A stretch of DNA of 64,000 nt from Trueperella abortisuis (GTDB taxonomy: Bacteria; Actinomycetota; Actinomycetes; Actinomycetales; Actinomycetaceae), in assembly GCF_030811095.1 (NCBI RefSeq), contig NZ_JAUSQL010000001.1, forward strand, positions 1,054,001 to 1,118,000. Direction: 5' to 3'. Shown here piece after piece: positions 1 to 8,378 of the stretch. The stretch's first letter is position 1. Every line of letters starts with the position of its first letter. The notes beneath the pieces are model-generated. The model ran no database searches, had not been told where the DNA came from, and was given only the letters and a program-made list of their open reading frames with translations. The position numbers were made by a program, and so were the translations under genes.

Positions 1-1
1 G

Positions 2-3000
2 TATGGGACGCAGGACTCGGTGACCGCCTCTGACACCGTGAGTGTTAAGGTGCCTGCGTTGTCCGCTGTGGTGTTTAAGGCGGACCGCCAGGTTGCCGCA
101 GCGGGGGCCGAGCAGGCGATCAGTGTCTCCTCCGGGGCGCCGGAGAACGGACTCACGCCCGTCCTCGCGGACGTGGCTGATGATCGCTGGGCGGAGACCT
201 CCTTCTCTTATCGGCCGGTCGGCACCGAGGAGTATGTGCCGCTCGGCGTGGCGGAGGGAGACCAGCCGCGCGTCTTCGCTGACCTTAAGCTGCCGGCGGG
301 AACCCTAGTCGAGGTGCGTGCTGTCTCAGTCGATGCGCATGGCAACAAGGTTGCCGGATCTGGCCTTCTCGTCGCCGGTACAGATCTCGGCTCTGTCGCG
401 CCCGCACCGTCAGGTATCGAGGCGAACGACGTCGTCGTCCCTGGCACGCACCAACAGGCCATGGGATGTTCACAGAACTGGGACCCGGCATGCGTGGATA
501 CGCGGCTCACTCTTGACGAGGCGTCCGGCCTATACACGGGTACGTGGAAGCTCCCCAAGGGCTCCTACTCCTACAAAGTGGCACTTGGCGGATCGTGGGA
601 CGTGAACTACGGCGCCGGGGGTGCGCCTAACGGCGAAAACGTCAACTACACCCTCGATGAGGACAGGGATGTCACCTTCTTCTACAACCCGGCCACGCAC
701 AGGTTCTTCAACACCGCGAGCGACCCGATCATTACGCTCCCGGGTAGCTTCAACTCGACACTCGGTTGCCAGGCATCCGACGGTTTTGGCGCGGACTGGA
801 ACCCTGCGTGCCTTTCCACGCTCATGTTCCCGAACGGGGATGGAACTTACACCTTCTCTACCTCAAAGCTCGCGAAGGGCCACTACGAGGTCAAGGTCGC
901 CCATGGGCGGACCTGGGAGGAAAACTACGGGCCCGGAGGCACTTTCAATAGTGGGGACAACTATTCTTTCGACGTTGGGGGGAACAAGCTCGTGACCTTT
1001 ACTTACACCATCTCCGATCACGTCTTGGCGATCTCGGAGGACGACCTCCCGGTTGCGGGGCAGGGCGAACGTGCCGCCTACTGGGTCGATCAGGCGACCT
1101 TCGCCTGGCCCGCCACGCTCACCAATTCTCGCAGCGACCTCACGTTCGAACTGTGGGGCGGTACGGGCGATCTGAGGATCTCCGGTGGCACGGTCGTCGG
1201 CGAGGATGCCGTCAAGCTTGCTGACATGACGCACTCCAGCTCGGGACTGTCATCCGAACAGCTTGTCAATCGCGGCCACTTGCGCGGGTACGAAAAGCTG
1301 ACGGTCGATATGGAGCGCGCCGTCGTGGAAGACGCTCTGCGCGGCAACCTCGCGATCCTCGCTAAGGACGCGAGCGGGACGCCCGTGGCGTTCACGGGGC
1401 TACAGATTTCGGGTGTGCTCGATGATCTCTATGCCGCCTCTGCCCGCAAGGCCGGCGGGCTTGGTGTTCATTTCAACGACGGCGTTCCTACCCTCAAGCT
1501 TTGGGCGCCCACGGCAAAGTCCGTCTCGCTACAACTCTTTGACGCGGACGCCACAGGCGAGCCGACGTCGTTGCCGATGGCGCGGCAGGCCGACGGCACC
1601 TGGACAATCACGGGGGAGGCGAGCTGGCAGAACCACGCCTACCGGTATGACGTGGAGGTCTTCGTCCCATCAACCAACGCGATTGAACACAACGTGGTGA
1701 CCGACCCGTACTCGGTCGGCCTGACCGTGAACTCGACGCACTCGGTCCTCGTTGATTTGACGGATCCGCACTACATGCCGCCGATCTGGAAGGAGAGCAA
1801 GGCCCCAACTATTACGAACGATTCGGCGCGGAGCATCTACGAGTTGCACGTGCGTGACTTCTCGATTGGGGACGCCACCGTTCCCGAGGAGCTACGCGGC
1901 ACCTATGAGGCCTTCGCGCTTGAGGACACCGCGGGCGTCAAGCACCTGCGCGAGTTAGCGGACGCGGGCATGAACATGATTCACATCCTGCCCACCTTCG
2001 ACATCGCAACGATTCCTGAGAAACGTGCCGACCAGAAGGTGGCGTCGGTGCCATCAGCTGCAGCGGCGTCGCCCGAACAACAGGCGGCTGTCATGGCCGT
2101 GGCTGATGAGGACGGGTTCAACTGGGGCTACGACCCCTACCACTACATGACCCCGGAAGGCTCCTACGCGGCGAAGGATCATCAGTCGGGTGCGAACCGT
2201 ACGGTGGCCTATCGTCAGATGGTCGGGGCACTGCATTCGATGGGCTACCAGGTGATTCTTGACCAAGTCTTCAACCACACCGCTCAGTCCGGTCAGGCTC
2301 AGAAGTCAGTGTTGGACAAGGTAGTGCCGGGTTACTACCACCGTCTGGACGCGACGGGGAAGGTTGCGCACTCCACGTGCTGTGAGAACGTCGCCACTGA
2401 GAACGCCATGGCGGAGCAGCTCATGATTGATTCGGTTCTCACGCTTGCGCGCGACTACGGTATCGACGCTTTCCGCTTCGATCTCATGGGGCACCACTCG
2501 CGAGCCAACATGGAGGCCATCCAAGCCGAGCTTGCCAAGCTGACGGTGGAGAAGGATGGCGTCGACGGGAAGAACGTCTACATCTACGGCGAAGGGTGGA
2601 ACTTCGGCGACGACGTGCAAAACAACAAACGCTTCTACCAGGCCACGCAAGGGCAACTGGACGGAACCGGGATTGGATCGTTTAACGATCGTCTCCGCGA
2701 CGCCGTACACGGTGGGAGTGCCTTCGATTCCAATAAGTCACAGGGCCAAGGCTTCGGAAATGGCCAATACACCGATCCGAACGCGCTGAACTCGGCTAGC
2801 ACCGATCAGCTGGCGAGCCTGCGCCATAACCAAGACCTCATCAGGCTTGGGATGGCAGGCAACCTGAAGGATTTCACCTTCGTGACAAGCTCGGGACAGA
2901 GGCAGCGCGGCGATCAGCTCGACTACAACGGTCAGAAGGCGGGCTATGCAGCCTCGCCGGAGGAGAACATCAACTACGTCGACGCCCACGACAACGAGAC

Positions 3001-4534
3001 GCTTTTCGACACGAACATGTGGAAGTTGCCGGCCGATTCGACCATGGACACTCGAGTGCGAATGAACACGGTCTCACTTGCCACGGTCACGCTCGGACAG
3101 TCTCCGTCATTCTGGCACGCAGGCACGGACCTGCTTCGTTCGAAATCGATGGATCGTAACTCCTACAACTCGGGCGATTACTTCAACGCGATCGACTGGA
3201 CCGGAAAGACGCACAACTTCGGTGTGGGACTCCCGCCGGCTCGGGACAACGAGGCTCAGTGGAATGCGATGAAACCATTCCTAGACAATCCGGCGAATGT
3301 TGCCTCCGCGGATGATCTTGCCAAGGCCCATGCGCAGGCGCTCGAGCTACTACGTTTGCGCCAGGCCCACCCGTTGTTGACGCTGGGCAACGCCCAGCTC
3401 ATCAAGGAGAAGGTGACCTTCCCAGGCTCGGGCAAGGACCAGCAGGCCGGCCTTATCCTCATGCGTGTCGATGACACGGTCGGCGAGGATGTCGACCCGA
3501 ACTCGGACGGTCTGCTTGTGGCCATCAACGCCAGTCCTGAGGCATTGAGCCAGGACATCGACGAGATGAAGGGGCTCGAGCTCTCCCTCTCACCCGTGCT
3601 CACCGACGGCCAGGACGACGATCCTGTCCTCAAAGAGACGACGTGGGATTCGGAGACCGGAACGGTGACGGTTCCTGCGCGCTCGGCGGTGGTCCTTGTA
3701 CAGGGGCAGGCTGAGCCGGAGCCTGAGCCGGGGCAGTGTCAGGTGATGGATCGTCCGGTGTCGCCGGCGCGCGGGAGTGGCGTGTTGGGTGATGCTACGG
3801 GTGATCGTTTTGCTGACTTGTGGTCGGTGGATGAGTCTGGGGCTATCCATTTCTACGTCAACGATGGCACGGGTGGGTTCTACCATAAGGGCATCGTGAT
3901 GTGTGCTCTAAGCCAGGTTGTTGATCTTGCGGTGATGGGTGATGTCAATGGTGATGGCCGTTCGGATGTGCTGGTTCAGCAGGCGGATGGCAAGCTGTTC
4001 TACTACTACTCGCAAGGTGATGGGTTCTTGACTAAGGGTGTTCAGGCGGGCCATGGCTGGAATGGTATGGACAATATTGTCTATGCCGGCAAGCTTGGTG
4101 CCTCGAGCGCGGAGTATGTGGTGGCCCGTGAGGTGGCTAGTGGTGACTTGTACCGTTACCAGGTCGGTGATGGTGGCCTGTTTGGGGGGAAGAAGATTGG
4201 TCACGGCTGGTCGAACATGACCACGATTTTGGCCCCGGGCCAGTTCGTGGGCAGCTCTTACAGTGACCTGGTGGCGATCAGTGCCGATGGGGTGATGTAT
4301 GCCTATGCGGGTAGTGCTGATGGTGGGGTCTATGGTGTGGGCCGGATTGGTCATGGCTGGGATTCCTTCGTCCAGGCCACCATCCCCGGTGATGTCGATG
4401 GTGATGGGCGCCTTGATCTGATCGGTATCCGCGAGGATGGGAAGATGTTTGCCTACAAGAACCAGGCCAATGGCTGGTGGGGTTGGGCTCGCCAGGTTGG
4501 CCATGGGTGGTCTGCGATGGTTGCTATTAGTTAG
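2..4534 (+). CDS. pulA: Amylopullulanase (GH13 pullulanase, FG-GAP tail), 5' truncated
   Basis: Secreted glycoside hydrolase expected to cleave alpha-1,6 bonds of pullulan, starch or glycogen. The frame is open to the window edge, so the N-terminus and signal peptide are missing. In order: a tail resembling a GH13 C-terminal beta domain (VKVPALSAVVF), two X25-like modules (about 417-710 and 720-1020; GSWDVNYG and RTWEENYG), an N-terminal pullulanase/CBM48 region (about 1460-1760), and the GH13 barrel (about 1830-3500). Catalytic residues are the Asp of AFRFDL (codon 2480), the Glu of YGEGW (2591) and the Asp of DAHDNE (2990). A Pro-Glu linker leads to FG-GAP/VCBS repeats (about 3740-4534) with calcium-type DVNGDG and DVDGDG loops. 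The first segment implies a second GH13 domain upstream. No sortase motif is present, so surface attachment is unclear. Confidence 0.93.
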   Translation, partial: YGTQDSVTASDTVSVKVPALSAVVFKADRQVAAAGAEQAISVSSGAPENGLTPVLADVADDRWAETSFSYRPVGTEEYVPLGVAEGDQPRVFADLKLPAGTLVEVRAVSVDAHGNKVAGSGLLVAGTDLGSVAPAPSGIEANDVVVPGTHQQAMGCSQNWDPACVDTRLTLDEASGLYTGTWKLPKGSYSYKVALGGSWDVNYGAGGAPNGENVNYTLDEDRDVTFFYNPATHRFFNTASDPIITLPGSFNSTLGCQASDGFGADWNPACLSTLMFPNGDGTYTFSTSKLAKGHYEVKVAHGRTWEENYGPGGTFNSGDNYSFDVGGNKLVTFTYTISDHVLAISEDDLPVAGQGERAAYWVDQATFAWPATLTNSRSDLTFELWGGTGDLRISGGTVVGEDAVKLADMTHSSSGLSSEQLVNRGHLRGYEKLTVDMERAVVEDALRGNLAILAKDASGTPVAFTGLQISGVLDDLYAASARKAGGLGVHFNDGVPTLKLWAPTAKSVSLQLFDADATGEPTSLPMARQADGTWTITGEASWQNHAYRYDVEVFVPSTNAIEHNVVTDPYSVGLTVNSTHSVLVDLTDPHYMPPIWKESKAPTITNDSARSIYELHVRDFSIGDATVPEELRGTYEAFALEDTAGVKHLRELADAGMNMIHILPTFDIATIPEKRADQKVASVPSAAAASPEQQAAVMAVADEDGFNWGYDPYHYMTPEGSYAAKDHQSGANRTVAYRQMVGALHSMGYQVILDQVFNHTAQSGQAQKSVLDKVVPGYYHRLDATGKVAHSTCCENVATENAMAEQLMIDSVLTLARDYGIDAFRFDLMGHHSRANMEAIQAELAKLTVEKDGVDGKNVYIYGEGWNFGDDVQNNKRFYQATQGQLDGTGIGSFNDRLRDAVHGGSAFDSNKSQGQGFGNGQYTDPNALNSASTDQLASLRHNQDLIRLGMAGNLKDFTFVTSSGQRQRGDQLDYNGQKAGYAASPEENINYVDAHDNETLFDTNMWKLPADSTMDTRVRMNTVSLATVTLGQSPSFWHAGTDLLRSKSMDRNSYNSGDYFNAIDWTGKTHNFGVGLPPARDNEAQWNAMKPFLDNPANVASADDLAKAHAQALELLRLRQAHPLLTLGNAQLIKEKVTFPGSGKDQQAGLILMRVDDTVGEDVDPNSDGLLVAINASPEALSQDIDEMKGLELSLSPVLTDGQDDDPVLKETTWDSETGTVTVPARSAVVLVQGQAEPEPEPGQCQVMDRPVSPARGSGVLGDATGDRFADLWSVDESGAIHFYVNDGTGGFYHKGIVMCALSQVVDLAVMGDVNGDGRSDVLVQQADGKLFYYYSQGDGFLTKGVQAGHGWNGMDNIVYAGKLGASSAEYVVAREVASGDLYRYQVGDGGLFGGKKIGHGWSNMTTILAPGQFVGSSYSDLVAISADGVMYAYAGSADGGVYGVGRIGHGWDSFVQATIPGDVDGDGRLDLIGIREDGKMFAYKNQANGWWGWARQVGHGWSAMVAIS
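4049..4525 (+). repeat. Four GHGW repeats with an exact 150-bp period
   Basis: Within the FG-GAP tail of the pullulanase the motif Gly-His-Gly-Trp is encoded at 4049, 4199, 4349 and 4499, exactly 150 bases (50 residues) apart. The segments between share a layout of Gly-rich turn, beta strand and Asp-rich loop. The protein ends a few residues after the fourth copy. These look like blades of a beta-propeller-like surface or carbohydrate-binding module; that role is inferred from the FG-GAP/VCBS family. Confidence 0.85.
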
Positions 4535-4547
4535 CGGACCGGCGGGT

Positions 4548-4568
4548 AGGGCCCACGGGATGGGCCCT
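4548..4568 (+). terminator. Hairpin after pullulanase gene
   Basis: A perfect 8-bp stem (AGGGCCCA / TGGGCCCT) with a 5-base loop lies 14 bases after the stop codon. There is no T-run, so termination strength is uncertain. It sits between convergent genes and could serve both strands. Confidence 0.5.
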
Positions 4569-4610
4569 GCCCACCATGCGGCTGCGTAGCCCTGGCCCAC
4601 ATCGACAGTC

Positions 4611-4973
4611 TTAGATCACAGAGCCGGCGAGCATGCCGAGCGCTGCGAGTGCCACCGACCCAACCAGCATCCCAAACACGAAGACGCCGGCCTTGGGGAC
4701 ACCGTGCTCGTCGGTGACCTGCAGGGAGTTGATGGAAGCGGTAGAGAACGTGGTGAGGCCACCGCAGAAGCCGGCACCGAGCATCGCGTACAAGGTGGCA
4801 GAAGAGCCGGCGGGGATCCCCTCTCGGACGAAGAACGCCGCGAATAATCCCAACAGGAAGGATCCGACAAAGTTGACCGTCACGGTTCCCCACGGTTGGG
4901 GCAACGCCTCATCGGTGAGATAGCGGATTCCAGCGCCCACCCCAGCACCGAGAGCGACAGCAAAGACAATCAT
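4611..4973 (-). CDS. crcB: Fluoride efflux channel CrcB/Fluc (second subunit)
   Basis: Small membrane protein (120 aa) of the CrcB/Fluc family, which exports fluoride through dual-topology dimers. The sequence shows four hydrophobic segments and family motifs such as GAGIRYL near the N-terminus, VNFVGSFLLG at about 33-42 and GFCGGLTTFS at about 70-80. It overlaps the upstream crcB gene by 4 bases (ATGA), so the two are translationally coupled. Paired crcB genes are common in Gram-positive bacteria, where the two products can form a heterodimer. Confidence 0.92.
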   Translation of the reverse strand: MIVFAVALGAGVGAGIRYLTDEALPQPWGTVTVNFVGSFLLGLFAAFFVREGIPAGSSATLYAMLGAGFCGGLTTFSTASINSLQVTDEHGVPKAGVFVFGMLVGSVALAALGMLAGSVI

Positions 4974-5425
4974 GACTCACCTTCCCGCGAAGAATGGCGT
5001 CCCTCAGCTGGCCAGCGCCCTTCAGCTGGTTGGCTCGCAACAGCTGGTCGCTTAGCGGGCGATCCTTGGCCGGCGGGGGATCGCCGGCGAGCAGCGAGCG
5101 GCCCCACCTTAAGCCCGAGCCAGGCGGCGCCGACTCCGAGCACGACGGATCCCACGGCATAGGACAGTCCCCACGCAACGTTGTCCTGCAGGAGCTCGAC
5201 GGTATCGACGGCCAGCGCGCTGTAGGTGGTGAACCCGCCGAGCATCCCCGTGCCAAGGAAACGCCGAACGTGCCCGCTCGTCAGGGCCGAGGCGACCCCG
5301 AGCGCGAACGCACCGGCGACGTTGATAGCGAAGATGATGAGGACGGGATAACCGGCGTCGTTGGACAGGAGGAAACGCAAGGCCGCGCCGATTGCGCCGC
5401 CGAGTCCCACGAGAATCACATTCAC
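4970..5425 (-). CDS. crcB: Fluoride efflux channel CrcB/Fluc (first subunit)
   Basis: CrcB/Fluc fluoride channel of 151 aa. Four hydrophobic helices cover about residues 1-120, with GGAIGAALRF, INVAGAFALG and GGFTTYSALA as family signatures. A charged, Arg/Pro-rich tail of about 30 residues follows the last helix and is longer than usual. The GTG start at 5425 lies 7 bases after a TAGGGT hexamer (5432-5437), so the mRNA is probably leaderless. It is divergent from the Nif3-like gene across only 38 bases, which leaves no room for a fluoride riboswitch. Confidence 0.9.
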   Translation of the reverse strand: MNVILVGLGGAIGAALRFLLSNDAGYPVLIIFAINVAGAFALGVASALTSGHVRRFLGTGMLGGFTTYSALAVDTVELLQDNVAWGLSYAVGSVVLGVGAAWLGLKVGPLAARRRSPAGQGSPAKRPAVASQPAEGRWPAEGRHSSREGES

Positions 5426-5431
5426 GCCTCC

Positions 5432-5437
5432 ACCCTA
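5432..5437 (-). promoter_or_regulatory. -10 element (TAGGGT) of crcB pair, leaderless
   Basis: TAGGGT on the minus strand ends 7 bases before the GTG start of crcB. The GGAGG beside the start is only one base from it, too close to act as a Shine-Dalgarno. Confidence 0.55.
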
Positions 5438-5450
5438 AACCCTGCTCCGG

Positions 5451-5456
5451 TAGGGT
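5451..5456 (+). promoter_or_regulatory. -10 element (TAGGGT) of Nif3-like gene, leaderless
   Basis: TAGGGT ends 8 bases before the ATG at 5464. It mirrors the crcB -10 on the other strand, so both promoters lie inside a 38-base divergent spacer. Confidence 0.5.
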
Positions 5457-5463
5457 TGAACTC

Positions 5464-6258
5464 ATGAGCACTGTGATGGACGTCGTTTCTGTGATGAACA
5501 AGCATTTTCCGCCTACCCTCGCTGAGGATTGGGACCGTGTGGGCCTCGTCGTGGGGGACCCGGCTGATGAAGTGCGGCGGATCGGCTTCGCGGTAGACCC
5601 GTGTGGTGCGGTGGTTGACGAGGCGATCGAGCGCGGCGCCCAGATGCTTATTACTCACCACCCGCTGTACCTGCGCGGAACGTCGTCGGTGGCGGCGGAT
5701 AGCGCCAAGGGGGCCTGGGTACACAGACTCATCCGCAACGGTGTGGCCCTTTTTGCCGCACATACGAATGCCGACTCGGCCGCGAGCGGCTCGGCCGTGG
5801 CGCTGGCTCAGCTCCTTGGGCTACGCAACACTCGTCCCATCGAGGCGAACCCCGAGCACCCCGAGCTGGGGCTGGGCCGGGTGGGTGAACTTGAGTTGAC
5901 GATGAGCGTGCGTGAACTCGCCCTACGGCTCAAGGCCCTCATCCCCGACACGCCGGCCGGTATCACGATCGGGGGAGACCCGGATCGAATCGTCACGACG
6001 GTGGCGGTTTCCCCGGGCTCGGGGGATTCCTTCCTCATGGCGGCCAATCGCGCGGGAGCAGACGTCTACATCACCGCCGACCTTCGCCACCATCCGGCGA
6101 CCGACCATCTGTGGGCGGGCGGTTGCGCCCTGATCGGCACCACGCATTTCGCCTCCGAGTGGCCGGTTTTGCCGAAGATGCGCGACGCCGTTGCCACACT
6201 CGGCGTTGAGACCTACATTTCAACTATTATCACCGACCCCTGGATTGAGAGGCTCTGA
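5464..6258 (+). CDS. Nif3-like dinuclear metal centre protein
   Basis: Nif3/YqfO (DUF34) family protein of 264 aa. These proteins form hexameric toroids with a dinuclear metal site, and their cellular role is still unclear. Family features are visible: the start STVMDVVSVMNKHFPPTLAEDWDRVG (as short motifs, AEDWDRVGL at about 20-28), the metal-binding ITHHPLY segment at about 64-70 and the C-terminal IGTTHFASEWP with a second His. The ATG at 5464 was chosen because it is preceded by a correctly placed -10 hexamer; the frame extends further upstream but into the crcB promoter. The stop overlaps the next start (TGATG), indicating an operon. Confidence 0.9.
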   Translation: MSTVMDVVSVMNKHFPPTLAEDWDRVGLVVGDPADEVRRIGFAVDPCGAVVDEAIERGAQMLITHHPLYLRGTSSVAADSAKGAWVHRLIRNGVALFAAHTNADSAASGSAVALAQLLGLRNTRPIEANPEHPELGLGRVGELELTMSVRELALRLKALIPDTPAGITIGGDPDRIVTTVAVSPGSGDSFLMAANRAGADVYITADLRHHPATDHLWAGGCALIGTTHFASEWPVLPKMRDAVATLGVETYISTIITDPWIERL

Positions 6259-6992
6259 TGGCACACGCACCCCGCTCCGACCAGCTCCGCCTGCTCGAGG
6301 TTGCCGAGTTGGACGCTCAGCTCGCCTCCCTCAAGACGGAGGCAGAGCGCCACCCGCTACGTGCCGAGGTCGGCGCGCAGATGAACCTCGTGGCGGCTAA
6401 GGCGAGGGAACTCATGGAGGCGAAGGAAACACTCCGCGCAACCCAGGCCGAGCTCGAGGAGGCCGGACAACGTACGAGCAAACTTGCCGACATCGTCAAG
6501 GATAAGCAGGCGCGTCTGAATGCCGGTACGGGCATGGATTCGCGACAGCTGCTGACGCTCCTGAGTGAGATCGATGCCAACAAGGAGGCCCTCGAGGAGG
6601 CGAGTGACGCAGAATACCATCTGCTCGAACGAGTGGAGGTGGCCGAAACGGAGATCGCCAACATCGAAGCGCAGCAGGCCGTGCTCAACGAGAAGATCGT
6701 TACGGGGCGGGCCGAGCTGGAGGAGGCAATCGAGGCAATCGAGCGGGATGCGGCGGACGTGCGCCGGCAGCGCGAGGCGCTCTACGAGCCGCTGGCCGAC
6801 GAGCTCAAAGCAGCTTACGAGCGCGCCCAACGCAGCGGAGGCCTGACGGTGATCGCCCTGCACCGCAACGGCGAGACGTCGGCCGGGGTGCAGATTTCCC
6901 CGATTGAAGCCAATCAGATCAAGAACGCCGACCCCGAGGAGATCCACATCTCCGAGGACTACCAGTGCATCGTCGTGCTACTTGACGCCTAA
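6258..6992 (+). CDS. Coiled-coil DUF164-type protein with degenerate zinc ribbon
   Basis: Protein of 244 aa matching the family usually encoded right after nif3 in actinobacteria: a long antiparallel coiled coil (about residues 8-185, rich in Glu/Ala/Leu heptads) and a small C-terminal domain that is normally a C4 zinc ribbon. Here the C-terminal part (ISPIEANQIKNADPEEIHIS) keeps the family outline but has only one Cys, in YQCIVVLLDA, so zinc binding is unlikely. It overlaps the nif3-like stop by one base. The family has been suggested to act in nucleic-acid binding, but no function can be assigned from this sequence. Confidence 0.82.
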   Translation: MAHAPRSDQLRLLEVAELDAQLASLKTEAERHPLRAEVGAQMNLVAAKARELMEAKETLRATQAELEEAGQRTSKLADIVKDKQARLNAGTGMDSRQLLTLLSEIDANKEALEEASDAEYHLLERVEVAETEIANIEAQQAVLNEKIVTGRAELEEAIEAIERDAADVRRQREALYEPLADELKAAYERAQRSGGLTVIALHRNGETSAGVQISPIEANQIKNADPEEIHISEDYQCIVVLLDA

Positions 6993-7130
6993 TCGGGCGA
7001 GAGGCCTAGCCGCACGCGTGACCGTAGCCCGTCCGTGGTGCCACCCGGGGGTTGCCGCTAGCCGCTCAGGGCGCGCCCGGCTACGCGACGTCTAACCGCT
7101 AGGTTACGCGCATAGTCGCGTGCGACGGGT

Positions 7131-7898
7131 CTACTCCTCGTCGACGAGGGTGAGCTTGGCCGGACCTCGCCCGGCGGGGGTGAGCTCGACGCCGGAGACG
7201 TGCCCGTCCTCGACGAGCAGGCGGGCGAACTCGGCGAGTTCCTCGGGTGTGCGCGGCGGGTTGGGCTCGCGGATGAGGTAGCCGGTGAGTAGGCCGCGGT
7301 AGTGCTTGGCCCAGTGCGAGACGACGGAGCGTTTGCCCGCCTTCACACGCACGGCTCCGACGGCGACGTGATTGGTCGCCGGCGACCACACCATGTACTC
7401 GCCCGAGCGGGCATCGACTACCAGGTCGTCCTTCGCCAGCACGTCCGTCTTCTCGCGGAGCGTCGTCTTCCACAGCGCCTGCACGTCAAGGTCGGGAAGT
7501 TTTGTATTCATGGAGAGTCGGTAGGCGGGGATAAGATCCTCGGGGCTGAGCACCCCGAACGCGCCGGAGAAAATGCGCACGGTCTGCTTGCAACGCCGCC
7601 GCTCGGCGTCGGTGAGGGTATCGAAACCCGCCGCCGCGTAGAGCACGCCGGTGTAGACCTGCCACGCTGGCGCGCACGGGCGCCCATAGAAGTCGATCTG
7701 ATCCCGGATCTGCGGCTCGAGGGATGGGCCAACTTTCAGCACGCTCAGGGCTTTGGGCGACGCCGATACCCGCTGTAACGCGTCGATCACCCTTTCGCGT
7801 ACGGGGTTGAGCTCGGGCGCGATGAGCGAGGCGAGGTCGAGACAGGGGCCGGAGACGGGCGTCGTCTTCCCGGCGGACGGCGGCAGAGCAATGATCAT
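7131..7898 (-). CDS. yaaA: YaaA family peroxide-stress protein (DUF328)
   Basis: 255-aa member of the YaaA/UPF0246 family, which in E. coli limits intracellular iron during peroxide stress. It shows the family opening (MIIALPPSAGKT), the central YTGVLYAAAGFDTL segment and the motif RIFSGAFGVLSPEDLIPAYRL (FGVLSPEDLIPAYRL being diagnostic), followed by VVSHWAKHYRG. The ATG at 7898 is 7 bases after TATACA (7905-7910) and has no Shine-Dalgarno, so a leaderless mRNA is likely. It is divergent from rnpB; their promoters share about 38 bases. Confidence 0.9.
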   Translation of the reverse strand: MIIALPPSAGKTTPVSGPCLDLASLIAPELNPVRERVIDALQRVSASPKALSVLKVGPSLEPQIRDQIDFYGRPCAPAWQVYTGVLYAAAGFDTLTDAERRRCKQTVRIFSGAFGVLSPEDLIPAYRLSMNTKLPDLDVQALWKTTLREKTDVLAKDDLVVDARSGEYMVWSPATNHVAVGAVRVKAGKRSVVSHWAKHYRGLLTGYLIREPNPPRTPEELAEFARLLVEDGHVSGVELTPAGRGPAKLTLVDEE

Positions 7899-7904
7899 GT
7901 TTCA

Positions 7905-7910
7905 TGTATA
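7905..7910 (-). promoter_or_regulatory. -10 element (TATACA) of yaaA, leaderless
   Basis: TATACA on the minus strand ends 7 bases before the yaaA ATG, which would place transcription start on the A of the start codon. Confidence 0.5.
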
Positions 7911-7923
7911 ACCTGCCCGGCTG

Positions 7924-7929
7924 TACAAT
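7924..7929 (+). promoter_or_regulatory. -10 element (TACAAT) of rnpB
   Basis: TACAAT lies 8 bases upstream of the first P1 base of the RNase P RNA, with TTCATG at 7901-7906 as a weak -35 at 17-base spacing. Confidence 0.6.
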
Positions 7930-7934
7930 TGAAA

Positions 7935-8282
7935 GCGCAGTTGGCCGGGCGGTCGCGTGGGCGTATGCCCCCGAGGAACGTCCGGGCTCCACAGGGAAAC
8001 GGTGGTGGATAACGTCCACTCGGAGCGATCCGCAGGAAAGTGCCACAGAAAGTAAACCGCCGCCCCGCCACGGGACGGTAAGGGTGAAAGGGTGAGGTAA
8101 GAGCTCACCGCGTTCCAGGCGACTGGGATGGCAGGGTAAACCCCACCGGGAGCAAGACCGAGCAGCGCGCTATGAGATCCCGCTCGCGCGCGGGTTGGTT
8201 GCTTGAGCCCACCGGCAACGATGGGCCTAGATAGATGGCCGCCGCCTTTTGGCACAGAACCCGGCGTATAGGCTGACTGCAC
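7935..8282 (+). ncRNA. rnpB: RNase P RNA (class A)
   Basis: Catalytic RNA that matures tRNA 5' ends. The 5' part carries the universal CR-I block (GAGGAACGTCCGGGCTCCAC at about 7972-7991) and ACAGAAAGTAAACCGCC-type sequence near 8045-8061. The middle has GGTAAGGGTGAAAGGGTG and the 3' part has CCAGGCGACTGGGATGGC-like and GAGCCCACCGG-like conserved stretches. Helix P1 closes by pairing GCAGTTGGCC (7937-7946) with GGCTGACTGC (8271-8280), using two G-U pairs. Ends are placed from P1 and are accurate to a few bases. A strong terminator follows directly. Confidence 0.96.
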
Positions 8283-8315
8283 GTGTGGCCCGCCTGCGCG
8301 GGCCACACGTTTATG
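8281..8315 (+). terminator. Rho-independent terminator of rnpB
   Basis: A perfect 13-bp stem (8281-8293 with 8298-8310) around a CTGC loop is followed by TTTAT. It starts where P1 of the RNase P RNA ends. Confidence 0.85.
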
Positions 8316-8319
8316 CCTA

Positions 8320-8349
8320 GCTACCTCACGATGCGCGGCTACCTCACGA
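8320..8349. repeat. Short tandem duplication after rnpB (18-bp period)
   Basis: GCTACCTCACGA occurs at 8320-8331 and again at 8338-8349. The unit lies between the rnpB terminator and the end of the ppgK gene. Confidence 0.6.
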
Positions 8350-8378
8350 CGTCGTAACCTGGCGTGGAACTGAACGCG

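Noticed and set aside
3908..4600. 230-codon minus-strand frame opposite the FG-GAP repeats
   Set aside because: Its Ile/Thr/Asp periodicity mirrors the 150-bp repeat of the real gene.
5426..5463. Fluoride riboswitch before crcB
   Set aside because: Only 38 bases separate the divergent genes and the mRNA appears leaderless.
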